Assembly (NCBI GenBank): GCA_030765065.1
Contig: CM060990.1
Location: 215,241,290-215,305,289, forward strand
DNA length: 64,000 nt
DNA from: Deroplatys truncata
Taxonomy: Eukaryota; Arthropoda; Insecta; Mantodea; Mantidae
Reading direction: 5' to 3'
The number at the start of each line of letters is the position of its first letter. The stretch's first letter is position 1. Below, in pieces: positions 23,320-34,623 of the stretch. Made by a program: the position numbers and the translations under genes. Below the pieces are notes generated by a model, which was not told the origin of the DNA, made no database searches, and saw nothing but the letters and a program-made list of their open reading frames with translations.

Positions 23320-24383
23320 TGCGGCAGTCCACTCTGCCGTGTGGCTGTGCAATGGAGGGTGGAGAGAGAAGAGACGGAGAGCGAGATTATGGTTGCGTTA
23401 TGATGTTTCCTCTCGGAGCGATGAGATCTTGATGTCAGGGCGCGTAGGTGCTGACGGTGAGAAATAAGTTTTTGATTCCGGCTTTAAAATAATGTCCGAT
23501 TTATTGCGATTGATTGGCATTCTCCAACGCCTCCTGACTTCGCCACAAACCACACAGGCATAACGGACGCCTAAGTCCCTCGTTCACACTCAAGCTTCCG
23601 TTGTGGTGTCATCATTTAGTGCGATTCACCACTCAGTTGCAACACGCAATTATTCGCATGACGAAGTTGACACGCTGATGGTAAGTTTGTGACAGAGGTG
23701 CACATCATTTTCGGATCTTCTTCCACACCAGATATTGGCCCGTCTTTCGTGGTCACATGCTATTTGTTGGTCGTGTGACATCTATTATATTTCCTATACG
23801 TGCTTTTAAATGTTTTGGAAAATTATGATTAGTGGTTCTGAATTACTGGTCTCCCTGCTTCCATTCTGTCCCGTTAGTATACCAGCAGAGATTTTTCGTG
23901 CACTGGTTAAGATTTAAAGATACGGCATGTACGTTTTGGCGTTTATTGTTATTGCTAAAAAAACCTTAACTGTTTATTATGCACGTATCTTGTGGTCTTG
24001 AGAGAGTTTGCTTCCCGACAAACTGGCACCGCTCTTACCCCGAGACAAGGACATTATTGTGGTTGTCCGGATGCCAGCTTTTGTTAACCTAGGTTAAAGA
24101 GCTAGGCTAAGCGGGTGTCCGCTGAACCCTTAGTATCTGCTACCAAGAATATTCTACAATGTTCCTTGTCTTCAGAATGCATTTATATTCTCAATCTATA
24201 TTTTACTTACAGATATAATTTTAATAACGTTTTAGGTACCAAGTATCTTAAGTAATACTCATTGCATTCTCAGTGCATATCATTACTTAACTACTGATGT
24301 GAATGCATATTATTACTTAACCAATCACTGATGTGAATGCACATTATTACATAATTAATTACTGAAAGGAATGGTCAATTGCA
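23320..24383 (-). repeat. Gypsy-B 5' LTR (right)
   Basis: A 1064-bp TG...CA repeat homologous to the left LTR at 13571-14851, followed by the AGAT duplication at 24384-24387. Confidence 0.87.
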
Positions 24384-24387
24384 AGAT

Positions 24388-25208
24388 ACAAAGGTAACAA
24401 AAGTAGTTAAACGTTCTTAGAACTGACCGTTATATGTCAGCCTTAAAATTTCATACTGTTTCCATACATTTTCGAGATACTTAAATGTTGATATAACTTT
24501 AAGGGAATGACCAAGAAATGAATAATTCCAGTCATTACTAGCGGATATCTCAGAAACGACATATATCACAAAAAACTCATTTAAAATAAATTGTGTGTTT
24601 TAAGCAGATCTGCATTTCGTATGCAGTACGCGTTTCTCGTCTAACGATGAACGTTTACCTGTTATACAAGATTAAACCTTTCTAATATAGAAAATGCTTA
24701 AATTTCTTTGAAAACGTTTTATCTAGCTCTAATATAAACACAACTTAATATAAATTTAAATAAAAAAATAAAGATAGGTTATTTATTCTTTCAGCATCCT
24801 AGACTAAGGAGGTCGAGGGAATTTGCAACCAGGCGATCTTTCAACTTATAACAGATGGTGGGCACCAGCTATGGAGGTAGCGTTTCGCTCCTCAAACCTC
24901 TTCATAAACCAGGGCTTGAATCGTGAGGCTTTAAGGTTAAAACCTTATTTTCCAGAATGGCCTCCCCGTAAACACCTCATACAGCCGAACAGAGGTGAGA
25001 ATTCTGCATTTATATATAGTATCTATACCAAATAGAGCATTAATAAAAGTGCTATAGTAGTGCCATTACTATAATTTCAGGCCTGTAGTCATTGCTTTTC
25101 GGCGAGGTATTCATCCTTGGAGAGAGAGCTGGTCCGCGATCGGTATCTAGCGCAGCCTCATATAGTCTTAATGTAATCGAGAGGGATGTAGACTACATAT
25201 CTCTGAAT
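24388..25208. other. Unannotated AT-rich stretch
   Basis: No gene recognised. An open frame at 24823-25035 (plus) has no familiar motif. The block 24790-25010 is less AT-rich than its neighbours and could be an old SINE fragment; I cannot show this. Confidence 0.4.
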
Positions 25209-25905
25209 GGCAAATATTTCTACACTTTATGCTTATCATATTCTATTGTACAAATTTAATTAATTTCCTCTTCTTCGTATTGTTATTATTGTTATGATTA
25301 TTTCACCAGGAGCATCTTCAACTGCATGCCGCTCATCAGTCACACATTTCGGTGGAGGCTTAGATTAGAGTCCCGTGACACGGCCGCTGCTACAACCCCA
25401 ACCTCCACATCCTGAAGTAGCAGCAGAACCTAAACAATCGATAAAATGGCTGTATTTCCTAGTGGCGAAGATATTTTTACATTATTTGTACCGTATTCTA
25501 TTATACAAAATTACCTATGTTTATTATTACGCTCATTATTATTATTATTATTATTATTATTGTTATTGTTATTATTTCAGCAGGACCACCATCGACTTTG
25601 TGCCGCTCAACAGTCATTTGTTTCGGTGTAATCCTAAGACCAATGGCCGCTGCAGTATCAAGATCCACACCCAGCAGCAGCAACCCGTCATCTGTGCGCC
25701 GGCCACCAGTTATTCGTTTTGGTGGAGACCTGAGTCCAACGACATGGCCGCTTCAGCATCAACCTCTACACCCAGCAGCAACCCTCATCTGTGTGCAGAC
25801 CATTAGTCATTCACTTGGTGGACGCCTGAGGTCAGTGTACAACGACATGGCCGCTGCAGCGACAACCTGCACATCCAGCAGCATCCCGCCATCATCATAG
25901 ACATC
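25209..25905. repeat. Compound tandem repeat (about 260-bp duplication with about 102-bp subunits)
   Basis: The segment from 'ggcaaatatttctaca' (25209) recurs as 'ggcgaagatattttta' (25464), a shift of about 255-262 bases including an ATT-rich run. Within it, units anchored on 'ggccgctgcag' and 'ccacacccagcagca' start at about 25382, 25644, 25747 and 25849, the last three about 102 bases apart. An open frame (25517-25900) reads Pro/Ser/Thr-rich repeats such as STPSSSNPSSVRRPPVIRFGGD. It may be a repeated exon-like cassette or just an open minisatellite; I do not recognise a protein. Confidence 0.6.
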
Positions 25906-25929
25906 ACAGGATGACTCTCTTAATACCAA

Positions 25930-28900
25930 AAGGCTGAAGGCTAGTACTCATAACTGTCAGAGTATATAATGCAATGTTATCGAATCTACATTCAAGGGAC
26001 GTATTTTAACAGTCGAATAGCTAATACATTAGAAATGCCTAACCTCAGGGCGTTTTGGAATAAGTGTAAGCATCATGTGATTAAGCAGATGAATATGGAT
26101 CTTGTGATTAAGGAGATGAAAGACATCTCGAACAGAAGCAGGTCTGGATTAAAATGAACTGTTATCTAGAATTATATATTTATCTACACACCTGAGGATA
26201 TCAAAAGGTCATCTTTCCTTAATTCTAAGCAATCTAATCCTCGCATCAAGCAACCTTGATCAGATGTTCGCTGCAATAGTCGGGGACATTTGGCAAAACA
26301 TTTCCAAATGCAAAGGGGGAGCATCATGGATTTACTTATTGCTGTACATGCTTTGGTGATTAGCTCTACGTGTTATCACCCACTACATTCAGCAGCATAA
26401 ATAGAACTGCCCAAGAAAATCCATATCACCAATATAAGAAATAGAGATAACTTATACTCTGCCTGGTGCCTGCTAGCTCAAGCTAAGAAGAATGCAGAGA
26501 GAACAGGCTCATGCCTCTCTGAAGTGCTTTTCAAAGAATACAATTATGAGGACATTGGATCCCCGGTGTCTCTGCATCAAATTCAATGCTTTGAAAAGCA
26601 GAACAATGGAGCATCAATATCCGTGTTTGGTATTGAGGAAAATTAAAACATCCCCTATACCAATCACCGGAACAAAGAGATAAACACGTGAACCAATTAT
26701 ATATTGAGAATGAAGAGAGGTCGCACTACTGTCACATTAGATACTTATTCGCATTCACAGTCGCAAAGGTTATGACGCATAATGTTAGAATGTGGGCCTG
26801 TGAAGCATGCATAAAGAGATGCTCTAGTGAGCAGGCTGTTGAAGCTCACAAGTGGAGGTGAAACAAATGCATCAACTTAAGATGCTGCAAAAGAATGACT
26901 TTATTGAATTTAAATAATTTTCTAATAGCGCCGGCATTGAATCTCTTAAGAACCCTCAATACCAGTTGGACGCGATCTATTCAAGAGCAACGTCGATAGC
27001 TTTTAAGGTAGTAAAATTAAACTGACTTTTGTTTATGGACGCTCTTTAACCGCTGTGGTCCTTTTCGTCCCATTCTATATTGGGCGAGAAGGACCGGTAA
27101 TTTTACTCAGAGATATCTTTATAAGGCTTGAGGTTCTTTTAGGTGTCGTAAATCTACGACACAGGATCACCAGCTGTACTTCCCTTCCGAATAAAGCCAT
27201 GCTAAGGATCTTGAGCCCTAAAAATTCCATCGCCCTCCGCCGCGTTTGAATCCACGACCTCGGCAACTAGAAACTAGCATAGTAACCACTACACCACGGA
27301 GGACGACTTTAAAGGTAGTGTGTAGACATGATGATTCATTATCCAAATTCTTCCTATTCAGATGTCCTAATACCGCCAATGATTTCTTCAAGCAATTAAA
27401 ATCTATTGCTGATGAAATCGACCTGTATTTGAATCCCAAGCCATGGAACTGACTCTTGAAGAGCAACAGAATTTCCATAATGCCTCCGAGTGTCACATGT
27501 GCCTTAGAGGTTTTGCTATGTTCTGATGTCACGATGAAAGACCATGATCACGTGACAGGACAATACCTGGTGCTGCTCATAAACAAGTGCAATTTAAATA
27601 TAAAGGTCTCTGACTTCATACCTATTTTTCTCCATTGACTATCGAATTATGACAGCCTTCTTGATAAGACACCTGGAATATGATGATGAGCCCATTTCCT
27701 GCATCGCGCAAACTTCAGAAAGGTATCTGCATTCGCCAAAAACTACAGGAACATCATGTTGAGGTTTCTGGGTGGCATTACATTCTTGGGTGTTAAGGTA
27801 TCTAGCCTGGCTGACCTGAGAGACGAAGACGATGTTTAAATTACAAGGATGGAATATTCTGTTGTAGAGCATTTTAAGCTTGCAACAATCAGGGCATGTT
27901 CCCCTACGACTATGCGAGATTATTGAGACGCTCAACGAGACACAGTCACCTCCAAAAAAGTCATTCCATAGGACACTGCGGGGAGAGGCTATTAGCAACG
28001 AGGATTATATGCATGCTGAAAAAATTTGGAATACCTTGAATATCCAAAATCTCGGAGAATACAGTGATCTGTATCTCAAGATCGGTATACTGGTCTTGGC
28101 AGCTATTTTCAAGAACTTTAGAAATGCCTTGCTGGAAACGCATAACCTCGACCAGCGTAGTATTATACATTGCCAGGACTTGCTTTTGACACCATATTGA
28201 AATCGACAAAGGCGAGACTCTCCTTAATCCATGACAACAGCGTGCTGGAATTCTTCGAATGTCGAATTCCAGGCGGATTGTGCACTGTTAAGAAGGGCTA
28301 CTCCAAGTCCAACCACAGATACATGCCAAACTTTAATCGGCATGCCCCTATCAAGTTATTAGGATGTCTCGACATCAGCAGTTTATACGGAATGTCAATG
28401 ATATCAGCAATGCTCGATGGAAATCTTCGATGACCAACTGCTAGTGAGATCATTGAAATTTAATTCATAAAGATTACTGCAGATTGAAACACAGCATACC
28501 TGCTGGAGGTTGGCATTAAATATCCCCCACATATCCATGACGCTCATAACGAGCTTCCCTTTTACCCTCAAAGTGCGATACCACCAAACGGGCAATACAA
28601 GAAATTACCGGCAACTTTAGCACCTAACAGTAAATATGGCTTGCACTACAGAGCCATGCAGTAGTGAATAGAACAAGGACTAACTGTGAGACATATTCAC
28701 AGAGTGGTGTCGTACGACCAGTCTAACTGGTTAAAGACCAACATCGCTCTAAATACGAAGAAGAAAGTCTAAGAGAAATCGAAATTTGGGCAAAACCTGT
28801 GGAAGAAGAAGAACAAGGTAGTCTACGGGAAATTTATAGAGAATATCCGCAAGTATACGAACTTTAAAATTGTCTCGAAATGTGATCAGGAAAGGAAACC

Positions 28901-29585
28901 TTCACCCAGGAGCACATATCTCAGGTCTTCATTTTCGATGTGAGCCTTGTAGGTATTCGTCTCGCTAGAAAGGAAGTGTTGATGAAGAAATCAATCTATA
29001 TTGGGCATGCGATTCTGGACATTTCTGAATCTATAACGTATGATTTATTTTATAATGTCATGAAGCTAACTTGAACGACGTGGTATTGACTTATAAGGAT
29101 AAAGACTCGTTCATCTTTGAAAGGAGTACTGATATTTGTAAATATATTAAAGATAATCCAAAGTATTTTGATTCGCCAAATTACTCAAAAGATAATGCAT
29201 ACGCAATTTAGAAGGCCAATAAAAAAGACTGGTTTGTTCAAAGACGAATTGGGCGGCATGATTATGGAGGAGTATAAGGGATTGAAATCAAAATTATATA
29301 TACAAATATTCTGTCCAGACTGTCAAAAAAGCAAAGGGCATCACCAGATCAGGCATGCAATCATTAGATTTCGGAAAATATTTTGAATGTTTGAAAGATT
29401 TCGGTTAGAGATACTTTACCAGAAAGAAAACCTTTCGAAGTAAAAAGCACAAACTTTCAACCATTAAGATGAAGATGAATTAATTGGCATTGCGGGGAGG
29501 AGATGAAAAGAGGAAGATAATTGCAGGATCACATAATACTCTCGCCTGGGTTGATTACTCCCCTAGACATTACGAGTGCTAGTGC
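25930..29585 (+). pseudogene. polB: Polinton/Maverick protein-primed family B DNA polymerase (decayed)
   Basis: Replicative polymerase of Polintons and adintoviruses. In order I can read: an N-terminal run IELPKKIHI and SAWCLLAQ (about 26400-26480); VFGIEEN (about 26625); a zinc region HYCHIRYLFAF with CEACIKRC (about 26730-26825); and a SINE insertion (27013-27306). After the SINE come CHMC with DHDHVTGQY (about 27500-27570); RGEAISNEDY and NLGEYSDLYL (27990-28075); the motif A counterpart DISSLYGMSM (about 28370-28400); IHRVVSYDQSNWLK (about 28695-28735); the motif C region YKDKDSFIFE where DTDS would be expected (about 29090-29120); and GLFKDELGG (about 29233). The end reads near HNTLAW (29530-29575). 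Many stops and frameshifts. The start is uncertain; the firm part begins at about 26390. Confidence 0.85.
27013..27306 (-). mobile_element. tRNA-derived SINE (copy 1)
   Basis: On the minus strand a tRNA-like head shows box A 'tggtgtagtggtta' and box B 'ggattcaaac', followed by a body shared with 39762-40013 and 55691-55980 and an AT-rich tail. It is flanked by a 13-bp duplication with one mismatch: cttttaaggtagt at 27000-27012 and ctttaaaggtagt at 27307-27319. It interrupts the polymerase pseudogene. Confidence 0.88.
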
Positions 29586-29622
29586 TAACATATAAATAAT
29601 GTATATATATATATATTATATA

Positions 29623-29902
29623 TGAGAGTATGTAAATAACTGTGACATTATTTTATACCACAATAGTATTATTGTAGAGATATATCCTTCACTAATGAGG
29701 TTTTCTCCCTCAAAGTATGCTTTAATAATTCTTGTGCGTATATACCTAATTACATATGAGAGTATATATGAGAGTATGTAAATAACTGTGACATTATTTT
29801 ATACCACAATAGTATTATTGTAGAGATATATCCTTCACTAATGAGGTTTTCTCCCTCAAAGTATGCTTTAATAATTCTTGTGCGTATATACCTAATTACA
29901 TA
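29623..29902. repeat. 146-bp tandem duplication
   Basis: The sequence starting 'tgagagtatgtaaataactg' at 29623 is repeated almost exactly from 29769. The copies end with 'tacctaattacata'. The near-identity indicates a recent duplication just after the polymerase pseudogene. No coding function seen. Confidence 0.93.
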
Positions 29903-30119
29903 TAATCATCAAAGGGCTTTTTAAGCTAATATACTATAATCTTTTTCTCGTCAAACATCTATTATATTTTATGCATCCTTCTTTAATGAGGGATTTTAAA
30001 ACAATTAGATTATTAGAATTTTTCTCTAAATTGTAGCATTAGCAAGAAAAGTGGCGAGGTAGTGCTGTCTTTGCTGCTACTTTTCAATGAATTTCTGGTA
30101 TGTTAAAAGTTAGGTTATC

Positions 30120-30563
30120 CTATCTATCAGGCAGTTTCACCAAGAAGGAATTTTGCCAAAGGAAACGAGAGGCGGAGACAGGGCAGGAAAGGATCATAAG
30201 GACTTTATTGCTATTAAGAACCACATAAAGAAATGCAAATGTAGGGAGAGTCATCGTGGTAAGGGTAAGTCTAAGAGAGGTTATTTTACCTTCAGAACTC
30301 ACAGTCAATAAGATGAGTAAAATATTCTGCGAATAAGGGAGAAACTTTGGACTCAAACAATGCTCTTTATCAAAATACAACAAGGTATGTTATAAATATT
30401 TCAATGTATATTTTAGGACACCCCACATTGATACATGCTCCGCTTGTTAAGGTTGGTGTCATGAAAATAAAGTCAGAGATGTGTATGGAGGAGAAAAATG
30501 AATTGAGAGCTAGTCACAGATTGTAGAAAATTCATGCAAAGCAGTTTTATAGAATAAAGAAAA
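30120..30563 (+). pseudogene. DDE-transposase-like gene, left fragment
   Basis: Broken frames on the plus strand read FIAIKNHIKKCKCRESH with a basic run, and later YFRTPHIDTCSAC. I recall this as the N-terminal pattern of a large, poorly named arthropod family with a DDE-like nuclease fold (helix plus HI..F...ESHY, then a Cys pair). The gene is cut at 30563 by Gypsy-A copy 2 and resumes at 36443. Stops show it is dead. The family assignment is from memory of the pattern and is moderate. Confidence 0.6.
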
Positions 30564-30567
30564 AAGA

Positions 30568-31452
30568 TGAAATGGGATATACTATACATATAAGAATTCT
30601 ACATATTAAAGGGGATATACGATACATATAAGAATTGTACATATGAAAGGGGATATACTCTACATATAAGAATTGTACAGTAATAATATAATTCACTAAC
30701 ATGTTAAAATATTCAACATCTAACATTTGTACAGAGCCGATTGTAAGAAACGGGCGAGCTAGCAAAAATTCCAAGTAAAGCATAATCCTAAGTAGAGCAT
30801 ACCCTTCACCAAACCAAAAAGCAGGGAACCGGTAACGATACTGAGAAATAGAAAGAGACAAATAGTGAAAAGAAAGAGACGGAGATGTTGCACCCGCTTC
30901 ACAATGCGAGAGAGTGACGCTTAAGCGCACCGATTTCAAGCAACATATTCTCATACAAGTTAAGGTAACGCGGTCGGACGACCAGTTGGAAACGTCGTTA
31001 CATTTTTAAACGCAGAGGTGAGCGTCACTAGGCTCAGGTATATAAGGGCAAACAAGACCCCAGAACCCACTCTCCCTCTTGATCTCATCTAGAATTTCGA
31101 CGACACGAGGTGCTACGCTCTTAGCAAATGCACGTGTGTGCATACGGGTGGGAGTGCGTGGGCAGATAGCTATGCTCCAGACTTATTTAAAGTGGTGGGA
31201 TTATAATAACGAGAAAAGCCAGCCACCCATAATTATTTCAATTGTGAATAAACTTCATTGATTAAGGGAAAATTTCAGTGTATCTTTTAACTTGCCTCAC
31301 CCACAATAACCTGAGAATTAAGAATTAGATATAGGTAGGACAAGTTAGAATTGGAATACGCAACAACCGACGAGCATCCATAGCTGAGGAAGAACACTGC
31401 AGCAGACAACATCAACCCAAGGAAATAGCGCACAGTACTGTTTCCCGCTACA
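30568..31452 (+). repeat. Gypsy-A copy 2 5' LTR
   Basis: TG...CA repeat with three tandem 'ggatatac..tacatataagaatt' units at its start, against two in the 3' LTR. TATA box at about 31040. Candidate poly(A) signal in 'gtgaataaac' near 31247. Confidence 0.9.
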
Positions 31453-31454
31453 AA

Positions 31455-31472
31455 TGGCGTCAGCGTGGTTTC
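31455..31472 (+). promoter_or_regulatory. Gypsy-A primer binding site
   Basis: TGGCGTCAGCGTGGTTTC starts two bases after the LTR end. TGG fits pairing with a tRNA CCA end. The tRNA is not identified. Confidence 0.55.
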
Positions 31473-31660
31473 GTGGCATCACCACGCAGTCAAGGAGTCA
31501 ACGCACATCAGCTTCGAGAGAGTCACCACTCACGCATCTAGAACTTCCAGAAATTTAAGTCTACACAGAGTAAAGTACCAAAATATATTTATAAGTTATA
31601 TCAGTCTACATTGTTAACTTTTAAACTTGCATGTTGCTAAGAAACAACAAAATTATAATC

Positions 31661-33454
31661 ATGGCTGAAAAATCCAATGCTGACACCCATGTAGAGGGAG
31701 AAGCCAGTGCTCCACCTCTGGGCCAGCATAATAATGATATACTACCTGAGTCACATAATATCGCAACGCAAAGCATATCAGATGAGGCCATAATTAATGT
31801 AGTAGAATCCGGACACATCTCTGCCAATTTAATGCAGATGCCGTAGTCAATGCTCATATCAACATTGAGAGATGCTAATAGACAGTTACAAGAAAGAATC
31901 ACGACAAATAGCCAACAAGTACAGGAACAATTACAAGAAATAATCATAACAAATAGCCAACAATTACAGGAACGATTGCAAGAAAAAATCATAGCAAATA
32001 GCCAACAAGTACAGGAAATGTTCGCAGCTAGCAACCAACAACTAAACAATGTACGAGAAATGTTAGAACAAATCAGTTTAGGGCAGGAAAATACTCAATC
32101 AGAGGTTTTAACATTAAAACAGGAGTTGCAAGTAAATAAAGGTGAAATAGCCACTTTGTCCGAATTTGTCACTGCTCAGGTACACCATTAACAGCCAAGA
32201 ACGAAATAATGCAAAACCAGTTAGGGCAAGTAAAGGAAACCTTAGCACATAGCCAACAAGCATTAGTAGACAGGGTAGATTCGGAACTCACGGCAGTTAA
32301 GAAAGTAGTAACTGCGTCTCAGGTAGCCAATTCATATGAAACTAACGAACTTAGAAATGTTGTACAATGAATGCAGTGCATGACAAAGGAATTGATCAGT
32401 TAAGGAATTCTGTACAAAGATTGGAACTGGCACCTACTGCAAGTCCAACTTCACCTAGTGATCGGCGGACCCCGGCAGCACTCCATTGTTACCGGGCGAG
32501 GCCTCCAACAATTTTCACAATTCATGTAACTATAATGTGCATGCTAGAAGTGTACGCCACCGGTCGCCTGCTCTAATAACAATAGTAATGTAAATTCGCA
32601 CTTGTTAAATGAGTTGTCATCCCCAATATTTGATGCGGTAAAAAAATCACCGAAAAGAATTTATTAGCGAGTTGGAACAATGCTTTAGACTTAAATCCAC
32701 TCCCGATGAAATAAAGTTAATTGTTGTGAGAAAATGCTTAAAAGGGCGTGCACTGAACTGGCTGCGTCTCACGTGGAGAGATTCGTTGTCATACAGTGAA
32801 TTTAAACAGGCTTTTCTATTACGTTACAAGGGACCAACGGAGGTTAACAAAGTAAGACTATAGTTCAACAATGGCCGCTATAACCAGAATATTCACGGCA
32901 GCTTGGTTGATTACGTACTAAAATTGGCACAAACGAACAAACAAATAGAGCCGCCACTGTCAGACACCGAATTGATTGCTCTACCCGTCAACCATTTTGA
33001 CCCTCAAATTAGAAATGGTCTAATTGTTGCTCAACCGCAAACGATTTCCAAAATTCTGGATCTCATCACAGCTTTCGACCAGAAGCCCAGCACAAGCAAC
33101 TCGTGGTACACACAGAGGAGCAAGTATCCACAATATGGCCGCCAGTCACCACCATTTTCAGGGACAGGGGCAAGAGCCCCTCAATATAACAATGAATGGC
33201 ACTCGACGACACCAAGGACAAGAAATAGATTCCAGCCACCACGATATGAGAGAAGACAGCAGCCAGAACGGAGCCACTATCACCAAGATAACCGCAAAAA
33301 TGTAGGCAGAAACTCGCCTGATAGAAACGTGCACCAAGGAAACCGTGACAGACGCCGGAGATATTCCAATGGATCAGGGAGACACAGTCCGGTAGCTTCA
33401 CAATTATTGAAAACACAAACATTGGAAGAAGATGGGGATCAAACCCGGAATTAA
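31661..33454 (+). pseudogene. gag: Gypsy-A copy 2 gag
   Basis: Starts with MAEKSNADTHVEGEASAPP at 31661. The coiled coil is at about 31850-32190 (EMLEQISLGQENTQSEVLTLK; read in part). The capsid-like core is at 32672-33000 with LKGRALNWLRLTWRD. The arginine-rich tail is at 33180-33454. It is better preserved than copy 1, but has stops near 31844, 32190 and 32862 and a shift near 32470. Confidence 0.85.
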
Positions 33455-33671
33455 ACAATGACCATCCAAGCACAAGCAATAATCAAATTCCGGGACACCA
33501 AGCTCAGGTGTTTGCAGGGGCCAGGTAAACACCTTACACACTGCTGACAGAACAAACTCGTCAAACTCAGGGCCCATCGCTTCGATACAAAAGTGCAACA
33601 ATGGCAAAGGATACTACAATACTAACAAGGGATTAGAAAATAAGGAAACCAATGAATCGCCGAGAATTACA

Positions 33672-34343
33672 GTGCACATAATGGATATCACTACAACAGT
33701 ACTCTTAGAGACTGGAGGAAATATTTCTGTGTGTTCCGAAAATTATTTTCAACAATTGTTAAACAGAAAAATTAAACTAATGTCGCTACCAATCAAAAAT
33801 GTTTATTTTACTGTGGTAATATCAAAAGGGGCAGAACGGGTAAAGCACCAAGCCATGTTTTGCATTAAAATAGGAAATAAAACATTTAACGTAAATTTCT
33901 TGATTGTACTACGACTGCAACAAAGAGTGATTCTTGGTGCAGATTGTTTTTATGCTGGGGGAGCCATTATCAATTTTGAGGAAAAATGTCTATCGTTGGA
34001 ACAGGGAACTATTCAAGTACCGTTCGACGAAGAAAATTTAAATAAAACCAGCGGCCCCACCGAGGCAGAATGGTAACTTCAAGAGGAGCAATTTGTGGAA
34101 ACAATCACGGTACAAGATGAATTTATGATCGACATTATTAATGTGAATAAGGAATCACAGAATATTACTACAGAAGGCGAGAATTGCGAAGAAGCACTTT
34201 ATGTTCACACGCAAGCTATTAACGAAAGGTCGGAACGCTTTGGCCTGTATTTGTTGCATACCGACCGGCTCACAAGAGAGCTAAAAACCGGTCCAGTTCA
34301 CTCATTAAGAAGTATTAGTAGCCGACAGCGATCGCGCGGCTAA
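33672..34343 (+). pseudogene. Gypsy-A copy 2 protease and linker
   Basis: Protease with the active-site region VLLETGGNISVC, in which the catalytic DTGA has become ETGG (about 33700-33730), and VILGADCFYAGGAIINFEE (about 33928-33985). The reading runs without interruption through EENLNKTS, the place where LINE A has inserted in copy 1. The linker (34095-34343) reads MIDIINVNKESQNITTEG. The loss of the catalytic Asp shows that the copy is not functional. Confidence 0.85.
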
Positions 34344-34436
34344 AATAGGGAGAAACGGAGTTAAACGTGAGATATCCGCAAAAACAAAAAGGCTCAGGAA
34401 GCAATGGATACAAACTTTGAAGGTTTAGCTCTAATC

Positions 34437-34623
34437 AAAAAAATGAAAATAAGAAGAAATCGTCAGCTTGGAGCAAGGAATATCATCCAATGCATCTACT
34501 GTACAGAGGGCCAGCGGAGATAACAGCCCAGTTTGGTCCACACACTTACCAATTAAAGGTTTTATATGATAACAAAATTTGGTGTACCTATCATAGGCAA
34601 TTGTTAAAACCATTTAAAACGTA
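34437..34623 (+). pseudogene. Gypsy-A copy 2 integrase C-terminal fragment
   Basis: Matches 11385-11570 of copy 1 ('aagaaatcgtcagcttggagc...', ending 'ttaaaaccatttaaaacgtaa'). Everything between the linker and this point is deleted. Confidence 0.75.

Larger units (their letters stand above)
13571..24383 (-). mobile_element. Gypsy-type LTR retrotransposon, Gypsy-B, with nested mariner
   Basis: Minus-strand element with LTRs at 13571-14851 and 23320-24383 and a perfect 4-bp duplication: AGAT at 13567-13570 and at 24384-24387. The internal order on the minus strand is gag, protease, linker, reverse transcriptase, ribonuclease H, integrase and a long 3' untranslated region. It is related to Gypsy-A: for example both ribonuclease H regions share CKLTSSKISRYI. 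Its LTRs are unrelated to those of Gypsy-A. A mariner transposon and a GC-rich insertion lie inside. All frames are broken. Confidence 0.92.

Noticed and set aside
24823-25035. Plus-strand open frame of 70 codons
   Set aside because: No domain or context; could be inside an old SINE-like repeat.
25930-29585. Host replicative DNA polymerase gene
   Set aside because: Motifs are those of protein-primed Polinton polymerases (GLFKDELGG, NLGEYSDLYL), and the frames are full of stops.
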